From Ruminococcaceae bacterium D5 (GTDB lineage: Bacteria > Bacillota > Clostridia > Oscillospirales > Ruminococcaceae), in contig FORK01000009.1 in NCBI GenBank assembly GCA_900113995.1, positions 49,317-113,316 of the forward strand: a stretch of DNA of 64,000 nucleotides, given 5' to 3'. The notes beneath the pieces were generated by a model. That model made no database searches. It saw nothing but the letters and a program-made list of their open reading frames with translations, and was not told the origin of the DNA. The translations under genes were made by a program, and so were the position numbers. Below are positions 16,816 through 25,813 of the stretch, in pieces; the first letter of the stretch is position 1, and each line of letters starts with the position of its first letter.

Positions 16816-16844
16816 TTGAATAAACTGTGAATTTATGCTATTAT
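16816..16844 (+). promoter_or_regulatory. Promoter of the symporter gene
   Basis: TTGAAT (16816-16821), a 17-base spacer and TATTAT (16839-16844). It leaves a GC-rich leader of about 125 bases with CCCGCCCGGGCCCGCCCGG near 16875, which may fold. Confidence 0.6.
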
Positions 16845-16975
16845 GGGCGATAGATTTTGTTCGTCCGGATGCAGGCCCGCCCGGGCCCGCCCGGTTCACT
16901 TCACGGCTTGCCGTTCCGGGGCGCCTGCCGCGCCCCTTTGCCCCTCGCGGCGCGGCGGAAAGGTTGGTCATCGCT

Positions 16976-18427
16976 ATGCGGCTTTCGGAAATCATCGTTT
17001 TTATCGTCTACCTGTTCTTCATGCTCTCCATCGGGGTCTATTTCTTTATCAAGGACCGCAACGGCGGTGAGAAAAGCTATTTTCTCGGCGGCCGTGAGAT
17101 GGGCGCGTGGGTCGCCGCCCTCTCGGCGGGCGCCTCTGATATGAGCGCCTGGGTGCTCATGGGACTGCCCACCTCGATCTACGCCCTCGGATTGGGCCAG
17201 GTCTGGATTTCGGTTGGCCTTGCCATCGGCTACACCATCAGCTGGCTTGTTCAGGCGCCGCGGCTCCGCCGGTTCTCGATCGTCGCCAACGACTCGATCA
17301 CCATTCCGCAGTACCTCACCAACCGGTTCCTTTCGGGGTCGCGCGCGCTTCAGATTATCTGTGCCGCCGTCTTCCTCGTCGCCTACACCATCTACTCGGC
17401 CTCGAGCGTCAAGGCCTGCGGCACCCTCTTCAACACCGTCATCGGGCTCAACGAAACGGTGGCCATGTATATCGCCGCCATCATCATTGTCAGCTACACC
17501 TTCCTGGGTGGGTTTTCCGCGGTCTGCTGGACCGACTTTTTCCAGGGGATGCTGATTCTCGGCGCAATGCTCATTGCCCCGATCTTTGCCGCCGCGATGC
17601 TGGACCCCAACGCGGTTTCCGCCGTTCCTCCGACCTACTGGAGCGCCTTTTCCAGCTGGAAGGAAATCGTTTCGGGTCTGGCCTGGGGTCTGGGCTACTT
17701 TGGGATGCCTCATATCATCATCCGCTACATGTCTCTGAAATCACAGGCCGAGCTGAAGAAATCCGCGAAAATCGGCATCAGCTGGACGGTGCTCATCGTC
17801 GTCTTTGCCGCTCTCGTCGGCGTGATCGGACGCCTTTTCCTCGGCTATGACGAAGCCATCAACAGCAATTCACTCGTCTTTATCTCGATGGTCCGCAAGA
17901 TTTTCCCCGGGCTGATTTCCGGCGTACTGCTTTCCGCCGTCCTCGCCGCCTCGATGAGCACTGCGGACAGCCAGCTTCTTTCGGCGGCTTCGGCCTTCGC
18001 CAGTGATGTGTATAAGCCCATTATCCGCAAGAACAGGGTCAGCGACCGCGAGATGCTCTGGGCGGGGCGGCTTGTTGTCCTCGGCGTCGCCGCCGTCGCG
18101 CTGCTCATCGCCTCGAATCCAAACACCGGCTCGATCATGGCCCTTGTTTCCAACGCCTGGGGCGTCTTTGGGGCGGCCTTCGGCCCGACGATCATGCTGA
18201 GCCTTTTCTGGCGCAGATTTAACTTTAAGGGCGCTGTCGCGGGCATCCTGACCGGCGCGTTTGTGGACATCGGCTGGTTTGCCTTCCTCTCCTCCACCGG
18301 AATCTACGAGCTTGCGCCCGGATTTCTCGCCGGCACCCTCGCCGCCGTCGCCGTCACGCTCTGTACGGAAAAGCCCTCCGGACAGGTGGAAGCCCTCTTC
18401 GACGAGGCGGTTTCCTTTACCGAATAA
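16976..18427 (+). CDS. Sodium/solute symporter (SSS family, PutP-like)
   Basis: A Na+-coupled importer of the SLC5/SSS family, in the cytoplasmic membrane, with about 13 hydrophobic segments over 483 residues. YFLGGREMGAWVAALSAGASDMSAWVLMGLPTSIYALG and FQGMLILGAML fit the PutP (proline) branch closely, and the sequence WRRFNFKGAVAGILTGA is also conserved there. I start it at ATG 16976, where MRLSEIIVFIVYLFF opens the first helix. The frame stays open upstream to 16835, but that part codes for non-membrane, GC-driven sequence. Proline is the likely substrate by similarity only. Confidence 0.88.
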   Translation: MRLSEIIVFIVYLFFMLSIGVYFFIKDRNGGEKSYFLGGREMGAWVAALSAGASDMSAWVLMGLPTSIYALGLGQVWISVGLAIGYTISWLVQAPRLRRFSIVANDSITIPQYLTNRFLSGSRALQIICAAVFLVAYTIYSASSVKACGTLFNTVIGLNETVAMYIAAIIIVSYTFLGGFSAVCWTDFFQGMLILGAMLIAPIFAAAMLDPNAVSAVPPTYWSAFSSWKEIVSGLAWGLGYFGMPHIIIRYMSLKSQAELKKSAKIGISWTVLIVVFAALVGVIGRLFLGYDEAINSNSLVFISMVRKIFPGLISGVLLSAVLAASMSTADSQLLSAASAFASDVYKPIIRKNRVSDREMLWAGRLVVLGVAAVALLIASNPNTGSIMALVSNAWGVFGAAFGPTIMLSLFWRRFNFKGAVAGILTGAFVDIGWFAFLSSTGIYELAPGFLAGTLAAVAVTLCTEKPSGQVEALFDEAVSFTE

Positions 18428-18449
18428 ACCTTCCTTCGCTCGAGCGTAC

Positions 18450-18483
18450 GGGAGGGCGGCGCAGGCCGCCCTCCCGCGTTTTG
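18450..18483 (+). terminator. Terminator after the symporter gene
   Basis: GGGAGGGCGGC (18450-18460) pairs with GCCGCCCTCCC (18465-18475), followed by GCGTTTTG. Confidence 0.7.
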
Positions 18484-18559
18484 TATGTCTGCGGCATGAG
18501 GGGAGAGGATCGGGAGACAGAAAAGAGAGGGGAAAAGGGTGCCTGTTTTCTTCTGTCTG

Positions 18560-18599
18560 AAAAAATCCCGGAAGCCTGCAACGGCTTCCGGGATTTTTT
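18560..18599. terminator. Bidirectional terminator between symporter and rsmG
   Basis: A perfect 17-bp stem, 18560-18576 with 18583-18599, loop TGCAAC, with A6 and T6 ends. It can stop both the symporter transcript and the minus-strand mnmE-mnmG-rsmG transcript. Confidence 0.9.
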
Positions 18600-18636
18600 C
18601 AGCGGATGATAAACTCCGCGGAGGACAACCCTCGCT

Positions 18637-19356
18637 TTACAGCGGCTTTTCACTGATTTTGACCCGCTGGCGGGGGAATTTCTTCGCGGTGGGGATGAGC
18701 TTGGGAATCACGACGAGGCTGCGGCCCCCCGCTTCGCCGAGGGAATATTCCACCAGCTTCGGCTCGCCGCCGCCGAGGATGCGGATGGCGTTTCGCGCCT
18801 CCTCCAGCTCGCCGCGGCAGTCGGGGCCCTTGAGGGCCAGCATAAAGCCCCCCACCTTCACCAGCGGCAGGCAGTATTCGCAGAGCACCGAAAGGCGCGC
18901 CACTGCGCGGGAGGCGGCCACGTCGAAACGCCCCCGGAGCGCGGGCATGGCTCCGGCGGCCTCCGCTCGGGCGTGGACGAAGGCGTTCTCCTGTCCCAGC
19001 CGGTCGGAAAGCTGTTCCAAAAAGGTCAGCCGCTTCTGCAGGCTGTCGAGCAGCGTGAGGGAAAGATCGGGCCGCATGATCTTCATCGGCACTCCGGGAA
19101 AGCCGGCTCCGGTGCCGACATCGATCAATGAGCACCCCTGCGGCAGACCGATCAGCGAGAGCGGAATGACGCTGTCGGCAAAATGCTTGACCGCGATCTG
19201 GGCGGGGTCGGTGATGGCGGTGAGGTTGACCTTCCCGTTATACTCGAGCAGGAACTCCCCATAGGCGGCAAAGGCCCCAAGCTGCCCGTCGCCGGGCGAA
19301 ATTCCGAAGGAGGAAAGCAGCGGCAGAAAATCTTCGGTCGGGAGCTGGAACATCAC
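18637..19356 (-). CDS. rsmG: 16S rRNA (guanine-527-N7)-methyltransferase
   Basis: RsmG (GidB) methylates N7 of G527 in 16S rRNA. The 239 residues contain NLTAITDPAQIAVKHFADSVIP near residue 42, the SAM-binding loop IDVGTGAGFPGVPMKI near 80, LDSLQKRLTFLEQL and ASRAVARL. It follows mnmG in the same direction, as in most Firmicutes. The parA/parB genes that often come next are absent; terminators follow instead. Upstream, 19370-19480 is AT-rich and may hold its own promoter. Confidence 0.95.
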   Translation of the reverse strand: MMFQLPTEDFLPLLSSFGISPGDGQLGAFAAYGEFLLEYNGKVNLTAITDPAQIAVKHFADSVIPLSLIGLPQGCSLIDVGTGAGFPGVPMKIMRPDLSLTLLDSLQKRLTFLEQLSDRLGQENAFVHARAEAAGAMPALRGRFDVAASRAVARLSVLCEYCLPLVKVGGFMLALKGPDCRGELEEARNAIRILGGGEPKLVEYSLGEAGGRSLVVIPKLIPTAKKFPRQRVKISEKPL

Positions 19357-19485
19357 GTTCTCCTTTCGACAGAAATTTGTATTATTTTTATATTATATAC
19401 TATATGTAATTTACAATTAGATTCCTATTTGTATTTTCCATGTTATAAATTTCAATTGGTATTTTCTAGAATTCGTTTTGATGGA

Positions 19486-19575
19486 TGTGTCCGCCCTCCT
19501 GCGGCGGGAAAGCCCGGGCATCAGCACCGAGAGGTCCGCGGGGAGAACCCCGCGTGTTCGGGATTGCTCCGGGGC
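19486..19575 (-). repeat. Decayed copy of the mnmG 3' end
   Basis: GTCCGCCCTCCTGCGGCGGG (19489-19508) is identical to 19727-19746 inside mnmG, and similarity continues through CATCAGCACCGAGAGGTCCG. The offset is 238 bases. On the minus strand the copy reads GVLPADLSVLMPGLSRRRRAD, against GVSPADLSVLMLELSRRRRAD in the gene. The interval 19576-19648 also repeats a GCTCCGGGGCGGCTT motif twice. Confidence 0.88.
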
Positions 19576-19648
19576 GGCTTGCCTTGTCGATTCATTGGCG
19601 CGGCCTTCCGACTCACCTCCGAGAGATTCGCGGCGGCTCCAGGGCGGC

Positions 19649-21604
19649 TTACCGCTCCGGCTCCGCTTTCTTTTTGTCGGAAGAGGCGGAGAGGGGGCTT
19701 TCCTCCTGCCGGGCGGAACTTTCCGCGTCCGCCCTCCTGCGGCGGGAAAGCTCAAGCATCAGCACCGAGAGGTCCGCGGGAGAAACCCCCGAGATATTCG
19801 CGGCGGCTCCGAGGCTCTGCGGCCGGATTTTGGCGAGCTTCTCCCTCGCTTCAATCCGCAGGCCGGCAATCGCGGAAAAATCCAGTTTCTCAAGGCTCAT
19901 GCCGCGCAGTCTGCGCATTTCGGCGGCCTGTGCCTTCTGCTTTTCGATATAACCCGCATATTTGATCTCGGTTTCCACCGCGTCGGCCACCGCGCGGGGA
20001 AGGGAGGGCCTGCCGGGATCAAAGGGAGCGAGCGCCTGATAATCCACCTGCGGACGGCGCAGCAGCTCGGCGAAACGGGTTCCGGTGGCGAGCGGCGCGG
20101 TGCCGCGCTCCTCAAGCAGGGCGTTGAGTCCGGCGGAAGGAGAGATTGAGCTTGTTTTGAGCCGCTCGATCTCCCGGCGCTTCTGTTCCTCCCGTTCGAG
20201 GAAACGCTTCCAGCGCCCGTCCCCGATCAGGCCCATCTCCCGCCCGTGGGGGGTCAGGCGGCTTTCCGCGTTGTCCTGCCGCAGAAGCAGCCGGTATTCC
20301 GAACGGGAGGTCATCATCCGGTAAGGTTCCGAGGCTCCCTTGGTGGTCAGATCGTCGATCAGGGTTCCGATATAGCTCTCGTCGCGGGCAAGGATGAGCG
20401 GTGCGAGACCGTCGAGCAGCCGCGCGGCGTTGATTCCGGCAATCAGCCCCTGGGCGGCGGCCTCCTCATAGCCGGAGGTGCCGTTGAACTGCCCTGCCCC
20501 GAACAGCCCTCCGACCTGCTTGGTCTCAAGCGAGGGGAACAGCGCCAGCGGGTCGATGCAGTCGTACTCGATCGCATAGGCCGGGCGCATCACCTCGACC
20601 TTCTCTAGCCCTTCGATCGAGTGGTAGAACAAAAGCTGGACCTCAAACGGCAGCGAGCTGCTCATGCCCTGAAGATACATTTCATCGGTCGATTCCCCCA
20701 TCGGCTCGATGAAGAGCTGATGGCGGCGCTTATCCGCGAAGCGCACGACCTTATCCTCAATCGAGGGGCAGTAGCGCGGTCCGGTGCCCTCAATCACCCC
20801 TGCGAAGAGGGGAGAGCGGTGCAGGTTGGCGCGGATGATCTCATGGGTCCGCTCATTCGTGTAGGCGATGTGGCAGACCATCTTATTGCGCAGGGAGCTT
20901 TCATCGGTGTCGGCCGAAAACGGAATGATCCGCTCGTCGCCCGGCTGAATCTCAAGCCGGGAAAAATCAATCGAGCGCCGGTTGACCCGCGCCGGGGTTC
21001 CGGTTTTGAAGCGGTGCATCGGAAGCCCGAGGGCCCTGAGGCAATCCCCCAGAGGGTTTGCCGGGTGGCAGCCGTCGGGGCCGGATTCCTGTGAGAATTC
21101 TCCGATAAAAACCTTGCCCTTGAGGTAGGTTCCGGTGGCGAGGATTGCCGCCTTGCAGGGGTATTCGGCTCCCAGCGCGGTGACGACCGAGCAGACCCGT
21201 CCCTCTCTGACCCGGATTTCCACCACCTCGGCCTGAATCAGGTCGAGACCGGGACAGCATTCGACGGTGCGCTTCATCCGTTCGTGATAACGGATCCGGT
21301 CACTCTGCACCCGCAGCGAATGGACAGCGGGACCTTTGCCGCGGTTGAGCATCCGGCTCTGAAGCATGGTTGCGTCGGCGGCACGGCCCATCTCCCCGCC
21401 GAGGGCGTCGATCTCCCGGACGATATGCCCCTTGGCGGTGCCGCCGATGGAGGGGTTGCAGGGCATATTCGCCACCGAGTCGAGAGAAATGGTGAAGAGG
21501 GCGGTTCGTTTGCCGAGACGTGCGGCGGCAAGCGCCGCCTCGCAGCCCGCGTGGCCCGCGCCGATCACCGCGATGTCGTATTCCTTTGCGATAAATGTGA
21601 TCAT
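19649..21604 (-). CDS. mnmG: tRNA uridine-5-carboxymethylaminomethyl synthesis FAD protein
   Basis: MnmG (GidA), with MnmE, adds the aminomethyl or carboxymethylaminomethyl group to wobble uridine 34. The FAD loop DIAVIGAGHAGCEAALAAARLG opens the protein, followed by MPCNPSIGGTAKGHIVREIDALGG, and GQFNGTSGYEEAAAQGLIAG is in the second half. The start is ATG 21604 (GAGGAGC upstream); the frame remains open further upstream through copies of the mnmE tail. At 651 residues it is longer than usual because about 35 residues (RADAESSARQEESPLSASS...) follow the normal C-terminal helix SPADLSVLMLELSRRR. Confidence 0.96.
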   Translation of the reverse strand: MITFIAKEYDIAVIGAGHAGCEAALAAARLGKRTALFTISLDSVANMPCNPSIGGTAKGHIVREIDALGGEMGRAADATMLQSRMLNRGKGPAVHSLRVQSDRIRYHERMKRTVECCPGLDLIQAEVVEIRVREGRVCSVVTALGAEYPCKAAILATGTYLKGKVFIGEFSQESGPDGCHPANPLGDCLRALGLPMHRFKTGTPARVNRRSIDFSRLEIQPGDERIIPFSADTDESSLRNKMVCHIAYTNERTHEIIRANLHRSPLFAGVIEGTGPRYCPSIEDKVVRFADKRRHQLFIEPMGESTDEMYLQGMSSSLPFEVQLLFYHSIEGLEKVEVMRPAYAIEYDCIDPLALFPSLETKQVGGLFGAGQFNGTSGYEEAAAQGLIAGINAARLLDGLAPLILARDESYIGTLIDDLTTKGASEPYRMMTSRSEYRLLLRQDNAESRLTPHGREMGLIGDGRWKRFLEREEQKRREIERLKTSSISPSAGLNALLEERGTAPLATGTRFAELLRRPQVDYQALAPFDPGRPSLPRAVADAVETEIKYAGYIEKQKAQAAEMRRLRGMSLEKLDFSAIAGLRIEAREKLAKIRPQSLGAAANISGVSPADLSVLMLELSRRRRADAESSARQEESPLSASSDKKKAEPER

Positions 21605-21666
21605 TGTTGCTCCTCGAGAGACTCTCATAAAAATTTGAATCAAAGGCAGCGGGGCGAAAACCGGCC

Positions 21667-21833
21667 GCTGTATCTCCGCACAAAAAGTAAAAGAAACGCC
21701 GGGACTCACAGGCGCGGCGCACGGCGGAGGCACAGACCCAACGCACAGGCCCGGTGCTGTTTCTTCACGCAGAAGTGGGAGAAACGCCGGGGATTCACGG
21801 GCGCGGCGGATGTGCGTACCAAACGCACCAGCC
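21667..21833 (-). repeat. Two tandem decayed copies of the mnmE 3' end
   Basis: The end of mnmE (21834-21866) recurs at 21753-21785 (GGTGCTGTTTCTTCACGCAG against GGTGCTATTTCCCCACGCAG), an 81-base offset that keeps the frame. It recurs more weakly at 21667-21695, an 89-base offset. Copies 2 and 3 share GAAACGCCGG and CACRGGCGCGGCG blocks. On the minus strand copy 2 reads FSHFCVKKQHR, against FSHFCVGK-stop in mnmE, so the TAG stop has become CAG. Confidence 0.85.
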
Positions 21834-21837
21834 GGTG

Positions 21838-23196
21838 CTATTTCCCCACGCAGAAGTGAGAGAAGACCTGCTCGAGCACCGCTTCGGACACCTGCCGTCC
21901 GGTCAGTTCGGCGAGCGGCCCGATCGCGCCGTCGAGAAGAACCCCCGCGGCGTCGAGGGTGACCCCCTCCCGCAGGGCGGAAATCGCTTCGTCGAGAGCC
22001 TGCATCGACCGGTGTACGCAGGAATACTGCCGCTCGGAGGCGATCAGGCAGTGATCCTGGGTCAGCTGCAGGCCCAGCGTCCGCCGCAGCGCACGGGAAA
22101 GCTCCTCCATTCCCTCACCGGTCCCGGCGGAGATTTCAACATCGACGGACGGCGGCGGTGGAAAACTCTGCTTTGCCGCCGGAAGATCGGCCTTATTTGC
22201 AAGGACCAGATGCGGCCGTTCCTTTACCAACTCGTAGAGGGAACATTCCTCCCCGGTGAAAGGACGGGAGCGGTCGAGCAGAAACAGAACCAGATCGCTC
22301 GTTTCGACCGCCTGCTTCGCGCGAAGCACCCCGATCTGCTCGACCGCGTCCCCGGTCGGGCGGATTCCCGCGGTGTCGAGCAGCCGCAGCAGCACGCCGT
22401 CCAGCTCGACCGTATCCTCCACCACATCGCGGGTTGTGCCGGCGATTTCGGTGACAATTGAACGGTCCCGCCCGCAGAGGCGGTTCATCAGGGTCGATTT
22501 TCCGACGTTCGGACTGCCCGCGATGGCGACCGAGATTCCCCGCTGGAGCATCCTTCCGCTGTGATAGCCGTCGCAGAGAGCCAAAAGCCGCTCCCGTCCG
22601 GCCTCGAGCGAACGGAGCAGACCCTCGCGGGTCACCGCGGGGGAATCCTCCTCCTCGGGGTAATCCCCCCACATCGCCAACTCGGCCGCCGCGTAGGAGA
22701 GGGCGTCGGTGATCTCCCCGATTTCACGGCTCAAGGCCCCGTCCCGCCGCGCAAGGGCGGCCGAGGCTGCCGCCGAGCCTTCCGCCTCGATCAGTTCTGC
22801 GACCGCCTCGGCCTGCGCCAGATCGATCTTGCCGTTTTCAAAGGCCCGGCGGGTAAATTCCCCGGCGGCGGCAGGGCGGGCACCCTCCCGCACACAGGCG
22901 GCGATCAGCCGCGCGGCAATCGAGGGATTCCCATGGCAGGAAAGCTCGGCCATATCCTCTCCGGTATAGCTTTTCGGTGCCCGCAGGACCAAAACGATTC
23001 CCTCGTCGATCCGCTCCCCCTGCGAGACAAATTCTCCGTAAGCCGCGCGGTAGCCCGGTAGCGCGGTCAGCTCCCTGCCCGAGACGGGGCGGAAGATCCG
23101 CCCGGCAATCTCGACGGCCTGCGGCCCCGAAAGCCGGATCACCGCGAGAGCAGACACGGCGGACGGCGTACCGCACGCCACAATCGTCTGTTCCAT
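21838..23196 (-). CDS. mnmE: tRNA modification GTPase
   Basis: MnmE (TrmE) is the GTPase partner of MnmG. Three parts are seen in 452 residues: the N-terminal folate-binding domain (IVACGTPSAVSALAVIRLSG), the helical domain, and an inserted G domain. The G domain has G1 GSPNVGKSTLMNRL near residue 223, DTAGIRPT (G3) and NKAD (G4). The C-terminal FCVGK is the conserved CxGK motif needed for activity. AAAGGAG precedes the ATG. It sits in the usual jag-mnmE-mnmG-rsmG order. Confidence 0.96.
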   Translation of the reverse strand: MEQTIVACGTPSAVSALAVIRLSGPQAVEIAGRIFRPVSGRELTALPGYRAAYGEFVSQGERIDEGIVLVLRAPKSYTGEDMAELSCHGNPSIAARLIAACVREGARPAAAGEFTRRAFENGKIDLAQAEAVAELIEAEGSAAASAALARRDGALSREIGEITDALSYAAAELAMWGDYPEEEDSPAVTREGLLRSLEAGRERLLALCDGYHSGRMLQRGISVAIAGSPNVGKSTLMNRLCGRDRSIVTEIAGTTRDVVEDTVELDGVLLRLLDTAGIRPTGDAVEQIGVLRAKQAVETSDLVLFLLDRSRPFTGEECSLYELVKERPHLVLANKADLPAAKQSFPPPPSVDVEISAGTGEGMEELSRALRRTLGLQLTQDHCLIASERQYSCVHRSMQALDEAISALREGVTLDAAGVLLDGAIGPLAELTGRQVSEAVLEQVFSHFCVGK

Positions 23197-23290
23197 CCCC
23201 TTCTCCTTTCAACATCAGCCTGTTTCTTTGGTTGAAAACAAAGCGGGCCGCTGCGGATGGAAATTCATCACGCGGCGGCCCTGACAGGAA

Positions 23291-24370
23291 TCAAATCTCG
23301 ATCTTGCCGTAAAGCGGCTGGTTTTCCGCCTCGGTGGGCGGGACCTCCCGGCGGCTGCTCTCCTGATAGGGGGCGGGCTTCTCACGGCGTCCGTCACGCC
23401 GTCCGTCTCTGCCGCCGGAGCCGGAACGCGGACCGCGCGGCCGGTCGCCGTCGCGGCGGGGAGGATGGCCTCCGTCGCGGCGGGGAGGGCGGCCGGAGCG
23501 GGGCGGCCGGGCATCTCTCGCGGGCGCGGCGGAAGGATTGTTTGAGGAGATCACCACACAGCGGTTCGGCTCCTCACCGGTCGAAGCGGAGGTAATTCCT
23601 TCCATCTGGGAGATGGTCGAATGAATGATCCGGCGCTCATAGGGGTTCATCGGCTCGAGGGTGGTGCTGCGTCCGGTCCGCAGGACCGCATTGCCTAAGC
23701 GGCGGGCAAGCTGCTCGAGGGTGGCGCGGCGCTTGTCGCGGTAGTTGCCCGAATCGAGCACCACCCGCACATAATCGCCTTCCCCGCGGTTGGCGGCCAG
23801 CCCTGCAAGATATTGCAGCGCGTCGAGCGTTTCGCCGTGGCGGCCGATCGCAACGCCCGAAACATCCCCGCTGAGGCGAATCTGAATCACATTCTCATGG
23901 GTGGAGGCGGCAATGGTCACATCGGAAAGGTTCATCGCCCGCAGAATCGAGGTGATGTATTCCTCGGCGATGGCAACCTTGTTGCCGAAATCACAGGGGG
24001 CGGCGGACTCGGCGGGGGCTTCCCGCTCCGGCTGGACAGTGTTGGCCTGCGGCTGCTTTTCCTCCGCCTTCGGCTCCTCTTCCCGAACCGGCTGCGCTTT
24101 GTGCGCGGCGGACTTAGGCGCAGGCTTTTCTTCGTGGGGGAGAGGCTTTTCCTCCTGAGGCGCGGGCTTTTGCTCCAGCGCCGGCTTCGGATCGGGGACC
24201 TGGACAAAGACGCGGACCTTTGCAGGAATCTGGCTCAGTCCCAGAAATCCCTTCTTCGGCATGCTGATAATCTCGAAGTCGACATCGCCGCGTTCGAGTC
24301 CCAGCTCGGCGCAGCCGCTGTCGATCGCGGCGTCAACCGTTCTGCCGGTCGCGATGACTTCCTTCATCAT
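23291..24370 (-). CDS. jag: KhpB/Jag RNA-binding protein with Arg/Gly-rich tail
   Basis: An RNA-binding protein linked to cell elongation and division, often coupled to yidC. The N-terminal Jag_N domain (EVIATGRTVDAAIDSGCAELGL) comes first. A long Pro/Glu/Lys linker spans about residues 70-120. A KH domain follows (IQIRLSGDVSGVAIGRHGETLDALQYLAGL), then an R3H domain (RRATLEQLARRLGNAV...PYERRIIHSTISQ). Residues about 285-345 form an unusual Arg/Gly/Asp-rich tail with repeated PRRDG and RDGRR units. At 359 residues it is long for the family. It lies 27 bases after yidC, with AAGGAGG at the start. Confidence 0.93.
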   Translation of the reverse strand: MMKEVIATGRTVDAAIDSGCAELGLERGDVDFEIISMPKKGFLGLSQIPAKVRVFVQVPDPKPALEQKPAPQEEKPLPHEEKPAPKSAAHKAQPVREEEPKAEEKQPQANTVQPEREAPAESAAPCDFGNKVAIAEEYITSILRAMNLSDVTIAASTHENVIQIRLSGDVSGVAIGRHGETLDALQYLAGLAANRGEGDYVRVVLDSGNYRDKRRATLEQLARRLGNAVLRTGRSTTLEPMNPYERRIIHSTISQMEGITSASTGEEPNRCVVISSNNPSAAPARDARPPRSGRPPRRDGGHPPRRDGDRPRGPRSGSGGRDGRRDGRREKPAPYQESSRREVPPTEAENQPLYGKIEI

Positions 24371-24397
24371 GCTTTCAACCTCCTTGATCGGGTACTG

Positions 24398-25486
24398 TTA
24401 TTTGATGTCGTCGTCGGTGACTTCGACATATTCCTCACCGTAGCGCTCAGCATCCCGTCTTCTGGCCTCGGCCAGCTTGCGGCGGGCGATTTCCTTTTGG
24501 GAAAGGCCCTTCTCGCCGGGGTCCTTGAGTCCCTGTTCACGGGCTTTTTTCTTCTGCTCAATCCGCTCCAGCCGCTCGGCCTCGCGCATTGCCTCTTCCT
24601 CGGCCTTGGCCTTGGCGATCTCTTCGGCGGGGTTCATCACCCTGTTGAGCACATAGCTCTGGACGCAGGAGCAGATATTCGAGATCAGCCAGTAAATACC
24701 GACGCCCGCAGGAACGACGAAGGAAATCCAGACGCTCATCACCGGCATCATGATCATCATCGAATTGTTCATGCCGGCCATCTGCCCGTCGGTGGTGGCG
24801 GCGGTGGACTGCTTGGTGATCAGGCTCATGATCAGCGAGGTCACGCCCGACAGAATCGGGATAACCATCAGGGCAAGGTAAAGCCCCATCGGCTTTCCGT
24901 TTGGGGTCAGGGTGGGCTGATCAAAGAGATTCAGTCCGAACATCGTGAAGTCGAAATTCAGAATTTTATCCGCGATGTCGGCGCCCAGTCCTTCATAGAA
25001 AGGGGCGGAATTCTGCCGGATGGCCGAAATGACGCTGATCTCCTTGGAATAGGCGTTGAGTCCGTTCTCGCCGAGGACAGTGGTGGCGATTTCAATCGCC
25101 TTGTTGATCGTCCCGGCCGGCAGCCGGAGCATATGCTTGATCGGGTAATAGATGACGTCGAGCATGCCGAAGAGGATCGGGAACTGGATCAGCATCGGCA
25201 GGCAGGAGGACATCGGAGAAAAATGCTCCTCGTTGTAGAGCTTCTGCAGTTCCTCGGAGTAACGCTGCTTGTTGTTGCCGTAAGCCTTCTGAAGCGCCTT
25301 CATCTTTGGCTGCATTCTGGCGTTGGCGATCAGGCCCTTCTGCTGCTTGATTCCCAGCGGAATCATGCAGACCTTGAGAAGAATTGAGAAAATGATGAGG
25401 GTGATGCCGTAGTTGTGGGTAAAGTTGTTGATCTGGTACATAATCCAGCCCAACGGGGTTCCAATAAACGAGAAGAATTGAATCAT
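24398..25486 (-). CDS. yidC: Membrane protein insertase YidC/OxaI
   Basis: YidC inserts and folds proteins in the cytoplasmic membrane. From ATG 25486 (GGAGGAAGC upstream) it has 362 residues. Hydrophobic segments include NYGITLIIFSILLKVCMIPLG, SSCLPMLIQFPILFGMLDVIYYP, GLYLALMVIPILSGVTSLI and WISFVVPAGVGIYWLISNICSC. QQKGLIANARMQPKMKALQKAYG is the cytoplasmic hairpin. It ends in a long charged tail. It is a little longer than the Gram-positive average, and no lipobox is seen at its start. Confidence 0.95.
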   Translation of the reverse strand: MIQFFSFIGTPLGWIMYQINNFTHNYGITLIIFSILLKVCMIPLGIKQQKGLIANARMQPKMKALQKAYGNNKQRYSEELQKLYNEEHFSPMSSCLPMLIQFPILFGMLDVIYYPIKHMLRLPAGTINKAIEIATTVLGENGLNAYSKEISVISAIRQNSAPFYEGLGADIADKILNFDFTMFGLNLFDQPTLTPNGKPMGLYLALMVIPILSGVTSLIMSLITKQSTAATTDGQMAGMNNSMMIMMPVMSVWISFVVPAGVGIYWLISNICSCVQSYVLNRVMNPAEEIAKAKAEEEAMREAERLERIEQKKKAREQGLKDPGEKGLSQKEIARRKLAEARRRDAERYGEEYVEVTDDDIK

Positions 25487-25537
25487 GCGGCTGCTTCCTC
25501 CAAACGCTCTTTTTCTATTCAAAAGAGATCCGCCGCA

Positions 25538-25813
25538 TCAGCGGTGGCGTTTCTCTCGATTTTTTCCGGGATAAACCTGAAATTCCCTGCGGAAAGTGAA
25601 ATGGTCGGGCACCGGGTCGTAGCCGCCCTTCGCAAAGGGATTGCAGCGCAATAGACGCCAAACGGAAAGTAACCCGCCCCGTATCGCGCCGAATCGGTCG
25701 ATCGCCTCTAAGGCATAGCTGGAGCAGGTTGGAATGTAGATGCAGTGCGGCTGGGTGTAACGGGAGACGGAGAGCTGATAAAAACGGATCAGCGCCCTAA
25801 GAATCTGCTTCAT
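25538..25813 (-). CDS. yidD: Membrane protein insertion efficiency factor
   Basis: YidD assists YidC-dependent membrane insertion. The 91 residues show the compact conserved core: [59 protein letters not shown], with three cysteines. It overlaps the 3' end of rnpA by 17 bases and is followed by yidC after 51 bases. Confidence 0.95.
   Translation of the reverse strand: MKQILRALIRFYQLSVSRYTQPHCIYIPTCSSYALEAIDRFGAIRGGLLSVWRLLRCNPFAKGGYDPVPDHFTFRREFQVYPGKNREKRHR

Noticed and set aside
16835..16975. N-terminal extension of the symporter
   Set aside because: The extra 47 residues are Pro/Arg-rich, overlap the promoter -10, and precede a well formed first helix at ATG 16976.
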